Assembly: GCA_022701365.1 (NCBI GenBank)
Contig: JAKUHH010000124.1
Location: 124,001 to 188,000 of the forward strand
DNA length: 64,000 bases
DNA from: Mycocentrospora acerina
Lineage: Eukaryota > Ascomycota > Dothideomycetes > Pleosporales
Direction of reading: 5' to 3'
Of this stretch, positions 1-12,477 are shown piece after piece. Each line of letters starts with the position of its first letter. Within the stretch, counting starts at the first letter, position 1. Below the pieces are notes generated by a model. It searched no databases and was not told the DNA's origin. It saw only the letters and a program-made list of their open reading frames with translations. The position numbers and the translations under genes are program-made.

Positions 1-1466
1 AACAACTCAAGGCGGAGCATCAAGCTGAAATCGACCGTGTTCGACAAGAGCTTCAAGCTAGCAGCGCACAAAATCACGTTTCTGTTGCCCAGGAATCTTC
101 GAAAGAGGTAGCAACTCCGTCGACAGCGTCCAAACCTGAAACTTCTGTCAAGATCGAAGGCTTGCCTGCAGTGGATGCCGACGACGAAGAAGTCAAGGCC
201 TTCTTCGCGAAGAACCCAACTGCTCTTAGCATTCTCCGCAAAAATGTCAATGGCCAGGTGGAGAACGCCAAGCGCAAGATCAGCGAGGAGCACAACAAAC
301 TCAAGGCTGAATTGGAATCGACCAAGAGTGAATACGAGAAGCTTAAGGTTCAAAAGGTGGAGGTCGCTCCCCACATTGCTCAGCAAGAGAGTACAACTCA
401 GAATTTGGAGGCTGAGCTTGCGAAAGCCAAAGCAGAGTTTGAGAAAACGCTGAAGGAAGCTCTGGAGAAGAGGGAGGCTGAAGTGAAGCACGCAGAAGGA
501 CTCAAGGCAAGACTCAAGGATGGTCAACTTGGACAAGCTCGAGCAAGGTGGGGTGTGGTTGAGAAAGCTGCCAAAGAGACGCCGACCGAGGAGGTTCTCA
601 AGGTCTATGAAGTCGCAAAAAACGCAAAAGCTCCGCAGAAGCCCGCAGTGGCACCAAGTACTCCTGCCAAGCCACAAACCCCAGCTTTAGCACGACAGTC
701 TGAACATGTCAGACCTACAGTGCCGATCCTATCTACGCCAACAGCGACACCAGGCCAGCAACAACCAGGAGCTGGAACGCCGGCAGTTCCTCAAGCGAAT
801 GGCGCAAACTTCATTACACCAATTCAGACTCTTCAGCCTACTCATGGGCCATTGAACGCGGGCCAGCCTCAGCCTAATCCGTTCCTTCAAGCCCAATCTG
901 GTCAGGCATCTGCCCCGAATCCATTTGCGCAGGCACAGAACCAAATGGGCCGCGGCTTTGGCAATCCTAGCGGTATCGCACAGCCTGGTTTCATCGGTCA
1001 GGGTCCTCCTCCCACTTCACAGATCCAGCCTCCGCAACAGCAACAGGCGGGTCGAGGTGGCTTCGGTACCGGCCCTCGAGCGTTACAAGGCATCATTGGA
1101 GCACAGATGCAGCAGAATCAGATTCCTCAAAACTCCGGCATTCCCCGTGGCGGCGCAAGTAGCATTCCTCTACCTGGCGGTCGAGGAGGTGGACGTGGTC
1201 AGCAGCAGAATCAAAACCAAGCCCAGATCCCCCAGGCGAGCCAAATTGGACGAGGTGGTGGTCGTGGAGCTGCGGCAGGCCGTGGACGCGGACAAAACAA
1301 CAACAGCCCGAGGACCAGCTTGAATGCTGGAGCCCAGCAATTCCAACCTGGCAGCGGTAGAGGACAGAAACGTGGACCTGAAGACGAAGGCGATGGTGGC
1401 ACAAGAGGAGGCAAGAGACCTAGAGGGCGAGGGGGTCAGGGCGCTGGACAAGGGGCTGCAGAATAA
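1..1466 (+). CDS. TPR/Mlp1-type nucleoporin, C-terminal part (5' truncated by window edge)
   Basis: The reading frame is open from the first bases of the window (frame starting at base 3), so the gene begins upstream. The first ~190 residues are Lys/Glu-rich coiled coil. The rest is a Pro/Gln/Asn-rich, then Gly-Arg-rich tail with many RG and GRG repeats, ending in a basic KRxxEDEG...GGKRPRGRGG segment. That order (long coiled coil, then a Gly/Arg-rich disordered tail with a terminal basic patch) is known from fungal nuclear-basket proteins of the TPR/MLP1/MLP2 family, which line the nucleoplasmic face of the nuclear pore and take part in mRNA quality control. Only the C-terminal quarter or so would be in view. 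Stop at 1464-1466. The identification rests on composition and tail resemblance, so another coiled-coil protein is possible. Confidence 0.75.
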   Translation, partial: QLKAEHQAEIDRVRQELQASSAQNHVSVAQESSKEVATPSTASKPETSVKIEGLPAVDADDEEVKAFFAKNPTALSILRKNVNGQVENAKRKISEEHNKLKAELESTKSEYEKLKVQKVEVAPHIAQQESTTQNLEAELAKAKAEFEKTLKEALEKREAEVKHAEGLKARLKDGQLGQARARWGVVEKAAKETPTEEVLKVYEVAKNAKAPQKPAVAPSTPAKPQTPALARQSEHVRPTVPILSTPTATPGQQQPGAGTPAVPQANGANFITPIQTLQPTHGPLNAGQPQPNPFLQAQSGQASAPNPFAQAQNQMGRGFGNPSGIAQPGFIGQGPPPTSQIQPPQQQQAGRGGFGTGPRALQGIIGAQMQQNQIPQNSGIPRGGASSIPLPGGRGGGRGQQQNQNQAQIPQASQIGRGGGRGAAAGRGRGQNNNSPRTSLNAGAQQFQPGSGRGQKRGPEDEGDGGTRGGKRPRGRGGQGAGQGAAE

Positions 1467-2423
1467 ATTAATGTGATACGAGGAGGAGGTGAAATTGGGG
1501 TGCATGGATGATGGAGTGTGCATGTTCCTACACAGGTTTCTTTTTCCATTTATGTTTCTTTTGGAGTTGCATCATTTGCGAATCAAAACATTATGGGGAT
1601 ATTTTGTTTTTTCATGGGCAATTGTAGTTTAGAACGCGAATGAGTGTATCAGCTAACGGTAAAACATAATCTTTATGCTGATGAAAATGGCATGTTCAAT
1701 GTAACCAATCTTCTGGACAAAGATGTGAGGATAAAATTTGAGTGTTGCTGATCACGATCGCATTTCTATTTATTGATAAATTTCGAAAACGCGGTTCAAT
1801 TGAATGTTTGTGGCGTTTTCTCCGGGGTGGTGCCTTTGTTGGCTGTATGCAACACGACTTTAACGAAAGCAGACGTTAGACTTCAGATGGAGGCCTGAAG
1901 GTGGCGGAGTGACGGGATGGACTTGGCGAGAGAAGGCCTTAAATGGGCTCGGAAACCAAGAGAAGCAGTATCTCATATTGGTGTGCCTAGCCTGTAACAA
2001 AACGCGTGCTTCCAGGCACAATCTATCTTCTGTCTTGTCTCCTCTTCACAAGCTTCACGATCGGCGCTACATGACGTCCCGGTAGCGAAGCGACCAGGAT
2101 CATCTGGGTAGGGGCTGCCCCCGCTTCTGCCGCCGGCTCCTTTGAATCAGAACATGGCGTTCTTGGTCTGGGGTCGCTAACGCAAGCCCCAGGGTTCACG
2201 ACAGCTCTTAAGAGACGCATTGCGCCGCTCAACTCAGCCGAAGATTCTAGGCTCCGCGTCACTCCTTATTTTCTTGTGTTGCACAGTGTTAAGAGAACGT
2301 TGTATTTGCAGCTTTACAACTGAAGAACAGAGGTTCGCTAAGCTTCTCGACGACGACTTGGCTTGTTGTGCTTGGGTTTTGCGACGTTGGGTTATCCCGG
2401 TCCGGTTTTCGCAGACATCAATC
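1467..2423. other. intergenic region between nucleoporin and nucleotide-sugar transporter
   Basis: No convincing gene seen. The first 350 bases are AT-rich and probably contain the 3' end of the nucleoporin transcript. The rest is the upstream region of the transporter. Short ORFs here have no recognisable protein character. Confidence 0.6.
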
Positions 2424-4043
2424 ATGGGGAGCAGGGTGGCGAATGCGTCGCTGGGCGGCGTGTCGCTGAAGCATCTTTCTCTTGTGACGGTATGCGCGAT
2501 TCTTCGAGTATGAGTCAATGGCAGATGGCTAATGTGTAGATAGCTCACATTTCAGAACTCCGCGCTCATCCTGGTATGCCGATCCACTCATCTTGCGTCG
2601 CGAGCCCCACGTGTCCGTCGTTGTTGTTGTTTTTGTCGCGACTGTCTCCTCACGACATGAGGGATGCTGAGATGATGGAACAAAAGAGTCGCCAGTATAT
2701 ACTGACACGGTGTAGATTATGCACTATTCGCGTGTCATGCCCATGGTCAATGGGCAGAGATATCACACCAGTACGAGCGTGTTTTTAAACGAAGTCATCA
2801 AATTGGGCATCAGCTTAACCATGGTAAGCCAATTGCGATGTTGCTGAATATCCAATGTGCTGACGCGTTTACACAGGCATTGTACGACATATCGAGAGGC
2901 CTTCCCTCGAACACAACAGTCGCAACTTTGGTATCGAGCCTCACAACCGCAATGTTCACAAACGAGAGCTGGAAACTCGCAGTACCGGCATTACTATACA
3001 CTCTACAAAATACGCTACAATATGTAGCAGTTAGCAACCTGGATGCAGCATCGTTCCAGGTCACATATCAGCTCAAGATTCTTACTACTGCTATGTTCAG
3101 CGTCATCATGCTGGGCAGGACTCTCACACCACGAAAATGGACGTCACTTCTCCTCCTCATAGTCGGCGTGTCGATCGTACAATTTCCAGGACATGCATCC
3201 AAGCCGGTTGGCATGGATGCATTACGCGACTCGAACTCGAAGATTTGGCCGCGGTCTCTCGAGCAGCTGCGCGATCTTGGGAGCCATGCCGCGGCGCAAC
3301 TCACGAAGCGATCTGCATCGTACGAAGGCATCAAGGAAGATCGGTTCGTGCAGGCTGTACAGATGAACAGCTCCGTTGGATTGGCTGCCGTGTTAGCGGC
3401 CTGCGCGATTTCTGGTCTTGCCGGCGTTTCGTTTGAAAAGATACTCAAAGAGTCAGGCACAAAGACTACATCGCTTTGGGTGCGAAATTGCCAGCTCTCG
3501 TTTTGGTCCTTGTTCCCTGCGCTATTCATAGGAGTATTCTGGAAAGACGGCGAAATCATTGCAAAGACCGGATTTTTCGCTGGCTACAATTGGGTTGTCT
3601 GGACGGCTATCACGTTCCAGGCTCTTGGTGGTGTGATTGTTGCGCTGGTTATTAACTACGCGGACAATATCGCCAAGAATTTTGCGACTTCGATTTCGAT
3701 CGTCGTCAGCTGTTTGGCTAGTGTTTACTTTTTTGACTTCAAGATCACGCCATCGGTAGGTGACGGCATCACTGCATATGTGCATAGTTACTGACACGAG
3801 TAGTTCTTCATTGGTACATCAGTCGTTCTATTCGCGACGTATTTGTACAGCAAGCCAGAACAAAGCGCCCGACCAGGAGCGACGAAGATCTTCAATTATG
3901 AGAAGACAATTGTCGATCATGGTATACCATATGAAGATGCGCGCGGCAGCTTGGGGAAGAGTCATTCGAGACAGGAGAGCACGGGGAGTTCGAGGCCTGG
4001 AACGCCAACGGTTGAGAGGAAATTTCCCAAGAGGGATGCTTGA
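2424..4043 (+). CDS. nucleotide-sugar transporter, SLC35A / UDP-galactose-UDP-GlcNAc type
   Basis: Golgi or ER multi-pass antiporter that would import UDP-galactose or UDP-GlcNAc in exchange for UMP. Five exons close in frame: 2424-2489, 2556-2573, 2716-2823, 2877-3755, 3804-4043, giving 436 residues. The family hallmark NSALILIMHYSRVMP is formed only after joining exons 2 and 3; exon 2 is just 18 nt. Further signatures are YTLQNTLQYVAVSNLDAA, FQVTYQLKILTTAMFSV and a Gly-rich helix near ALGGVIVALVINYADNIAKNFATS, all typical of the Nuc_sug_transp family. The tail after the last helix is hydrophilic and Ser/Arg-rich (cytosolic). Substrate cannot be fixed from sequence: UDP-Gal, UDP-GlcNAc or CMP-sugar transporters look alike. 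Confidence 0.9.
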
Positions 4044-4589
4044 GTCTGGTGTGGAATTGAAGCACATTTGCACAACCAAGTCACAATATGGAGTTTTAGC
4101 CAGTCACTATTCGTTGGACATAACCCTAACGCTGATCTTCTCAAAGTAAGCGGTTTTGGTATGCTCCAATTGCAAGCGACGCTTTGGATAGATCGGGTAC
4201 CATGAGTTGCTTAGTTATTGTATTGATACCCAGGGAAGAGAGATATGGGTGAGATTGTGCACGGCATTATTAAGACCTTGAAGCAAGCCGAATCTGTACA
4301 CATTTTACAAACACACATGCAAGACCACTCAATCAGTTTAGGAGAGTTTGTCGCGTCAATAACGGGCGTCATGCAAGGTGACGCGTGAGATCGTGCTTTC
4401 CCTCCATCGTACCTTCTCTTCTCGTCTCGACATCTCTCATTTCTCGTGCGATATTCGCCACTCGATCACTTATTCACTCAATCTGATCCTCTACTTTCTA
4501 CTTGTCTCCCCCCCTCACTTTGTCTATCAATCCGCTGTTGTTGTCGGCATTTACACCTTTCACTTTCATCAAGCTTTCTCATAATAATC
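4044..4589. other. intergenic region upstream of the MER3-like helicase
   Basis: No gene seen. The last ~200 bases (about 4390-4580) are strongly C/T-rich, as is common in fungal promoters just upstream of the start codon. The candidate ATG is at 4590. Confidence 0.5.
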
Positions 4590-7500
4590 ATGCACGACGA
4601 ACAGTTTTTCCCTCCGGATGTTTTCGAGCGTGGAGAGGCGCCGCGTCGTGTGGAGCGTTATGAGTCACTGAGGCCGAGAGATAGATATCGGGTTTCGAGG
4701 TATGATGATGTAGTGGACGAGCATCATGATAGTGATTTCGAGGAAGAGATGGAGCTAGATGCTTTCGGTAAGTGATGGGTGGTGAGTATATAGTAGATTG
4801 AAAGCTAATATTGGAAACGATGAATCGTTGCTCAGGATGCCGTTTAATGATCGTCAGCGTCAGGCAGAAATGGGGAGGGCGAGATTGTCGCTTGCCCCCG
4901 GGCCAGTGAGGAGAAGTGCTTCGCATCGTGGAGAATTTGTTGATGAGGCTGGTGGGTGGCTGTGTTTTAGAGTGACGAGTGGTAATCTGACTACTGATGG
5001 AGTGGCAGATTTCGAGAGATATGTTGATCAACCGATAAGCGGAAAGTTGAGTACGTCTTTACGGAATAGTATGTAGCTTCTGAGTAGCTGATTTGTGTAC
5101 AGGTCGATACTCCTTTGATCCTAGTCAGTTTCAAGAGTTCAGTTCGGATATACAGTTAGGGCCGTCGTCCAGTCCGGCATTGAAAGCTGGTCAAAGACGA
5201 GCTAAATACGGTGATTTCGCGAGCTCTCAACGGAACGATGGGCCCTCAATGCTAGATGGACAACGGCGTGCTCCTATCGCGGATTCAAGGCGAGCTTTGC
5301 TACTCTCAGGTTTGCAACATTCGCAGAGTCTGCCATTCGAAGATGAACGGCCGCAAAAGGTGCAGACTAAACTTCCCTTCCAACATTTAGGTCCTGAATT
5401 ATCCAACAATGAAGAACAAGATAATTTAACAGAGAAAAGACAGCATTCAAAGAATGCTCACAGCCAGTTTACTCTATTGAGGCCTCAGCCCAGCCCAATG
5501 AACCTACCTCACGCTCCTCCCATGGTTCAGGGTATTCGGCTTATTGCCACCTCAATCCTCCCAGATCGACTTAGAGCTGTGTTCCCATTTCCAAATTTCA
5601 ACGCTGTACAATCCAAGTCATTTGACAGAGTGTTCAAGTCCGATGACAATTTTGTCCTTGCTTCACCCACCGGGAGCGGAAAAACAGCTATCCTAGAGCT
5701 TGCCATCTGCCGTGCTATAGCTACGAATGCTACTGGCCAGTACAAGATTGTCTATCAGGCACCTACCAAGGCTCTATGTTCCGAGCGCTATCGAGACTGG
5801 GAGAAGAAATTCAATCCGATCGGCTTAAAATGCGCTGAGCTCACTGGTGATAGTAACTCGGCAGACCTATACAATGTCCAAAGCGCCAACATCATTGTTA
5901 CCACACCAGAGAAATGGGACAGCGTTACTAGGAAGTGGAAGGATCACGAGAGACTTATGAAGCTTGTCAAATTGTTTCTCATTGATGAAGTTCACATTCT
6001 CAAAGAAGATCGTGGAGCTGTATTGGAGGCTGTAGTTTCTCGTATGAAGACTATTGGCACCGACGTTCGTTTCGTTGCCTTGTCGGCAACAGTCCCGAAT
6101 TTCCACGATGTTGCGGCATGGCTCGGCAAAAATGCAGCTTTTCCGCACGAGCCTGCTGCGAACGAGAAGTTTGGAGAAGAGTTTCGACCCGTAAAGCTCA
6201 CCAAGCATGTGTGCAGTTATGTCTGGAGCAACACCAATGAATTTGCATTTGAAAAGTCACTCGACTCGAAACTCCCAGAAATCATCACCAAATACTCAAA
6301 GCGGAAGCCTTTGATGATATTTTGCGCAACGAGAAATTCTGCAGTCCAAACAGCCAAACTCGTCGGGAACTGGTGGCTGACAAGATCTGGACGCGATCGA
6401 ATGTGGAACCCACCCTCGAAGCAACTAGAATTACAAAACAAAGACCTCCGTGATGTTGTTGCGTCAGGTGTGGCATTCCATCATGCCGGTCTTGACTCGA
6501 ACGATCGATTGAAGATCGAGAACGGGTTTCTCAACGGCGATATCAATGTCATATGCTGCACGTCAACACTTGCTGTGGGAGTTAACCTTCCTTGTCATCT
6601 TGTCATAATTAAAAACACAGTTACATTTACCGATCAAGGTATGCAAGAGTACTCAGATTTGGAAATTATGCAGATGCTTGGCCGTGCTGGCAGGCCACAA
6701 TTCGATGACAGTGCCGTGGCAGTCATTATGACCCGTCAGTCCAAGGCTCGTCGATACGAGCTAATGGTAACCGGGCAGGATTTGCTGGAGAGCAAGCTTC
6801 ATCTCAATTTGATTGACCATATGAACGCCGAGGTTGGTCTTGGAACAGTTCATGACCTTGTTACAGCCAAAAATTGGCTTACTGGCACATTTCTTTACGT
6901 CCGACTCCAACAGAACCCAGAACACTACAAGCTTGATGGGGCAAGAAATGGACAAGATATTGAAGAGCAAGTTCATGACATTTGCTATCGTGATATTTCA
7001 CTTCTACGGGACTTCCAACTTATGAATGGCGACGAGTACTTCCGATGTACAGAATTTGGGCATGCAATGGCACGATATTATGTCAACTTTGAAACTATGA
7101 AAATATTCATGGGTCTGGAAAAGAAATCATCAATATCCGAGATTGTGAGACGCCTGATTGTCAGTTGTAGTTTTCATAGTGTTAACTGTGTTTATTTAGC
7201 TCTCCGCTCTCTCACAGGCTCACGAATTCTCCACAATACGATTCCGCCAAGGCGAGAAGCCGCTATAAAAAACTATGAACAAGTCACCTTCGATTCGCTT
7301 CCCCATACCGGTAAATCTCGACCTTGCAGCCCAGAAAGTGTCATTGATTATACAATCTGTCCTTGGCTCAGCAGACATCTCATGGGATGGCGAAAATGGA
7401 AAACACAAAACGCAGTACACTACAGAAACACAGATCATCTTCAAGTATATTCATAGTTTGATCAGGTGTATTATTGACTGTCAGATATGTTTAGGGGACT

Positions 7501-9731
7501 CTGTGAGTATTCACAACGCACTACTAATGGAACGCAGTTTGAGCGCCAGAGCATGGGATGAGAGTCCCTTGCAAATGAGACAAATTCAACAAATTGGCGT
7601 CACAGCTGTTCGGAAACTCGTTAATGCAGGTATCAAGAGTATCGAGGATCTCGAGTCAACAGATGCGCATCGTATCGAGGCTGCTGTTGGCAGAAACCCA
7701 CCTTTTGGCTTCAAGGTACTCGAGGAGTTGAAACAATTTCCAAAGCTGCGCGTATCTCTCCATATTCAGCCAAAATCGGTGCGTCTTTCGATTTTCTCAG
7801 TGAACAAAGAACTGATCAGCATTGCAGATTATGAGAACTGAGGAAGGAGTCAAGGTCCAAGTCAATGCAGACATTGGATTTATTAACGAAACGCCTCCAC
7901 ACAAGTTCAATGGTAAGCTTGTTTATGTCTGTATACTAGCCGAGACATCTGATGGTCGCAAAATCTATTTCGCTCGAACTAGGTAATTCCCCCTTCAATA
8001 AAAGAAACATGATGCGCTAAACGTTACAAGTGGCCCCAAACTTGGCACTGGACAGGTGCTTGTGTTTCCAGCTCTGTTGAAGAGTCCCGATCAGTGTATA
8101 AACTGTTACATCATGTGTGACGGAATTGGTAAGTTTTGACTAGACTTTGCCGAGTCTCGGTCTGATACTATGAAGCGGGCAGCATGCGTGGTGCCATGAT
8201 GAGGCCAAAGATTCTTGCATCAATGTTTCCTGCTCCTAAGATTTCCGAGCTAGATACCCCACAGCCCAACATGTCGAGACGTCGGGCAGAAAACTCCAAA
8301 GTTAACCGCAAGCCATCAACGATTAGCGAGGACTTTGGGGATGATGGCATCGACGACGATGAGCTGATGAAAGCTACATCCAAACGCGATCTTGAGTTCG
8401 ATCACATTGAAAATTACGCTAATCCTCAGGATGCTGTTACCAGGAAGAACACGATCAAAGGTAACCGGCATGCGAAGTCAGCCATGATTGCAGCTGAAGA
8501 CGAGCTGCAGAATTCAAGGCGACTAAGCAATGGAAAGTGGGCTTGTAGCCATAAGTGCAAAGACAAGAATAGTTGTAAGCATCTATGTTGCAAGGAAGGG
8601 ATTGATAAACTTTCCAAAAAGGTGATAGCCAAACATGCACCATTTGGTGACGATGAAAACCAGGCTACGCAAAAAGAATTGACTCGAAAAGGAAAAGGAA
8701 CACAGACCAAGCTTCAATTGTCATCATCTAAGCGGAAACTTTCGGGTCCAATCGAGGAATTGGATTTGACACAGACAGAGAAGAGAAGAAAGGCAGATAA
8801 TACTACCAACAGACCAATGGACCACCGTTATATGCATCAGACTCATAAGAATTTTGAGCAGAGAATATTGCCCTCTTCTCTTCCTGTCATCATGAATAAG
8901 GAAACAGCATATTGGTATGGCGAAGATGGAGATCTCGGGGGTTCGTTCACGAATTTGCCGACTAATAGGCGTCCACAAACATCAAGCGATTATGGCGATA
9001 AACCTCCTAATGAGCTGTCTTCCTACCTAGAAACTTCAAAGGAGAATGTCGCCCACAAAGACCCATCAAATACTGAGAGTACACATGATTTTGACACATT
9101 GATCAATTACTCGCCTAGAGCGGTGGTAGTGTCCCGCAGCTCAGATATGTATGGTGACCACGATTCACTTCTGGAAGATGCTATGATTGGTATTGCAGAT
9201 TCAGCGACTCTTTCAAAATCAAGATATTTCGACAAAGAAGCTGCGCAAACCGTTGAGGATCAATTTTATGAAGGTTGGCTCGATGAGTATCAAGACGAGG
9301 ACGTTCTCTTGGGAACCAACAATCCAACCAACTCGATCAATTTTTCTGGACCTCTTGATATCCAGTCGAATCCTACTGCTCCATGTACAAAGGACATACC
9401 ACCTTCGCGGAAAACTCGTCTTCCGTTTCTCGATAGCACAAGTAGCCCTCAGCTTCAACGCGATATCCTCCAGCCCATGAGATCCAAACTGAAGGATTCA
9501 AATCATGATGATTTTGAACAAGCAAAGGATTTATCATCGCCGCTGCATGAGATAGAGAGCAATAAAAGGACAAGTGATGGATACGATGCACTAGAACTCT
9601 CAGATGTGTTTGATTCTCAGCCTGTCATAGATATTCAGCCCAAAGTTGAACAGATTCCCGATGGCTTCAAAGACCTTGAGCCTTGGCTGTTTCAGGAATT
9701 TGGCGACATCGTGGAACTTGTTGATGATTGA
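4590..9731 (+). CDS. MER3/HFM1-like meiotic DNA helicase, interrupted by one in-frame TAA
   Basis: Meiosis-specific 3'-5' Ski2-like helicase that stabilises crossover intermediates in the nucleus. The main exon (5103-7159) carries motif I ASPTGSGKTAILELAIC, the Q-region FPFPNFNAVQSK, the DEVH box, SATVPN, the HHAGLDSNDR/STLAVGVNLP region and MLGRAGRPQFDD. A winged-helix/Sec63-like part and exons 7218-7778, 7828-7982, 8031-8128 and 8176-9731 follow, all closing in frame. The last exon encodes a Cys cluster (CSHKCKDKNSCKHLCCKEG) seen in fungal HFM1 tails and a long acidic disordered end. Exon 7218-7778 contains TAA at 7266-7268, between the conserved RFRQGEKPL and KTMNKSPSIRFPI, where relatives have Tyr. 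The 5' splice pattern (4590-5103) is uncertain. Family call is firm; functionality is doubtful because of the stop. Confidence 0.88.
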
Positions 9732-10941
9732 TCACACCTAGAAAAAAGCAAGAAAATATCACTGCGGAGACTCTTCTATTTGAATGTCTTCAGGTCTTGT
9801 CTCTTTGTTAGTGCACTTTGTTACAGTGATGACCTGTGTTGTTGCCTAAGCTTTCTACTCTTCTTCTTCTTCTTGGCGCACAGTTCTTGAACATTACACT
9901 TACCAGACCCGAATTGACATTTTAAAAGGGTATTTCTGTAATCAATTCTTGTTACCAAATTAGCTGCAACAGTAAATTCCTTTGCCTCACGGCTGACGTG
10001 ATTTTATCCTCCATTGAGATCTATATCACCGATTCCAAAAAGTCAGCCTCGAACACATACTATCTTCAAACTGAAATAAGCTAGTAATTTTGAAAAAAAC
10101 TTCGGGAGAAGGCTCAGAAACTAAAAAATCCTGAACACTGTTTCAAAGTACGAATTAAGTTCGAATTGTGATGAGATTTTGTGGAGATTTTGATGAATTA
10201 TCCAGAGAAGATGTAAACTTCATTCTTTTTAAAGAATTATTCTCGTTGCTCAATACACGGTTCCTTACAACTTGGGAACGATAGTTGACAATATAAATGG
10301 CGTTATGTTGCTTCTAGTCGAATAAGCACTACGGTCTTCGTTTGTGCTACATCCCTCTTTTCTGGATCTTTCCCTTCGTGGGTGCAAGTAACGAGGCCTT
10401 CCCGTTTCACTGTTTACTTGCTGATGTACAGCTGGTTCTAGGGATAGGTTCTTCATCGGGTGAAGAGTGATCTTTGCTTCAGGCTGGCCTAACTTGGCCT
10501 GCCTCCTGCAATGACTGCCTGGGTATCAGCACAAACACTGCGAGTAATATTTTGAGATCAAAAAGTGGGATCTGAGATGTGAGAGGCGATAGATGATTTA
10601 ATGATGCAGCAACTGTCGACTAGGCTGAGCCTTGGCTTGGTATTTACAGATTCAACACGTGGCGTCATATACGAAATTGACCGCAGTAGGCACCGGGTCT
10701 AATGCCATCAGATGTAGATATTCGGAGCTATAGTCAAGATGTAGTTTTTTGAACTAATGCGTCTGCTCTTGAGGTGAGAAATTTAACAGTATACACGCAA
10801 TGATTACGAATTAGAAATTTCTTTTGATCGTCAATTTTCTTAGACATATTGAACAGTTTATCTACCCTTTCGAAAGTAATTTGAGAGGAAGGCGGATTCT
10901 CGCGCAGAAAAAAAGAGAAAGGCCTGTTAGGGCGAACAAAT
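9732..10941. other. gene-free AT-rich stretch after MER3
   Basis: About 1.2 kb with no credible ORF on either strand. A short CTTCTT run lies near 9857-9875 and A/T-rich tracts occur at 10080-10260. It marks the start of the accessory-looking block that runs to about 19 kb. Confidence 0.55.
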
Positions 10942-12477
10942 TTAGGTATTCTTCCCCCCTGGATGTCGTCCCTCAGTCAGTATACCATTCGTGCCCCAGA
11001 AAAGCGATAATAATCCTAAGGCAACAGTGGCAGGAACCGATGCATTCTTCAAATCGCCAGGATGTGTGTACTGCCATCAGCCCCAAAAGGCGAACGGAGG
11101 AATCAGAATGAGTAGATGATAGACTGCTACATAAGCCGCCGAGACTTCGTGTTGCGCTTTCAGGCCCCATGCCTCCGATTTCGCTGCATGGATACTTTCG
11201 ATATCGAACATATTAAGTTTCTTTGGGATACGTTCGATTGTCTTCCTGTTGATAAGTTCTGGCATACATTCGTGGAAAATCCTCCAGCTGCATGGGCTTT
11301 CACAGTTCAGAAACATTGAGGCTTGGTGATGGCCTATCAAAGGATTTTTTTCAGTAGGCGGTGTTGGCTCGTATCGGTACTCGATGAAGTCTGAAGGCAA
11401 GTCTTTCTTGTCTACCAAAACAAAATTGGCAGCTTCTCTATCAAACTGGTGACTCATTAGAAGTAGAATTGAAGCCTCATGTATAAGTACGATACCTACC
11501 TTTACACCATCACAGAATTCTAAACGCCATATGGAAAACCACAATTTCAGCTTGCCACGATTTTTACGGTAGTGTTCTCTTAATGAACGATAAAAGCGGC
11601 TATCGTTGACGTGGTCGTCAATCTCGATATGCTCCAACTCCATAGATTGTCGAGAGCCTTGAACACCGAACAAGATCCATCTCTTCGGCAAAGGGATATT
11701 GGATGTTGAGGTGCCGGTGTGTTGTTGGTTAGTAGAGGACGTTCCATGTTGTTGAGACGGGTTTGGAGGATTATTTTTCGGCTGACTATTGCCAGTCGGC
11801 TGAACATTTGTTCTCGCGCTAGTAGCCGGACTGGTAGCGTTGGTGGATGTATTCTGTTGCGCTCCACTCATTACAGACACAGTGTGCGCGACGTTCTTGA
11901 TTAGTTGCATCAAAACAGATGATCCTTGCATTTTCACTACGCACTGAGGTGGGCCAAAACGTTTACCTTTCAGACTGGGCAGTACAGGGCGAATGAGTTC
12001 AGCTTCCTTGCGACTTATCTCCTTCCAAAGTCGCGTTCCACAAGACTGTATATTATCAGTTTCATGAAATCGCCAAAAAATTCTTTACTTACGCAGTGCC
12101 AAATGAGCCGACTTTCATTGGGGCGTATAGGCCTCATGCGGGGCTCAAGGGGCCACCAATTCCACTTCAGCATTGTGTAATCTTCGACCAACGTTTTCAT
12201 GTAGTTGATCGGAGACTCGTTTTCTTTGTCTGACAACTCAATTGAAGTTGAAAACGCAATGTCTCTGAGTGACTGCGGGAGGACTATTTCTCTGAAACCA
12301 TCAAGCAAGACCTGAAATGAATTGGAATTGCGGAAGAACAGCCTCATTTCAGCGAGGTTTGGTAGTCTGTCTCCATCGTTCTCGCTCTCCGATCCTGTGC
12401 CAAATTTCTCATCTTGATCTTCTTCGTTGTCTTGGTGGCCTTCGTCATCTTGAATCCGAACTTCACCAGTCCACTGT
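10942..12477 (-). pseudogene. remnant of an uncharacterised fungal membrane-protein family, in-frame TGA and no own start
   Basis: I recognise the family by its order of conserved blocks, but it has no function known to me: DGDRLPNLAEMRLFF, ...LPQSLRDIAFST, ...MLKWNWWPLEPRMRP, CGTRLWKEI, LKLWFSIWRLEFCDGVK, ...PPTEKNPLI, SPCSWRIFHECMP, AWGLKAQHEVSAAYV, and a C-terminal hydrophobic pair of helices. Exons by hand: to 12093, 11967-12045, 11500-11924 and 11445 downwards. At 11077-11079 the frame has TGA, directly after PFAFWG and before WQYTHPGDLKNASVP...NGILTEG, which is the expected continuation to a stop at 10942-10944. The TGA sits where relatives carry an aromatic residue or Val. There is no plausible own start codon: upstream the frame runs out of phase into the NB-ARC gene. 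I read this as a decayed copy. Confidence 0.6.

Noticed and set aside
7266..7268. A-to-I editing as the explanation for the MER3 stop
   Set aside because: Editing both adenines of UAA gives Trp, while the family has Tyr, so editing would not restore the expected residue. I prefer mutation or sequence error.
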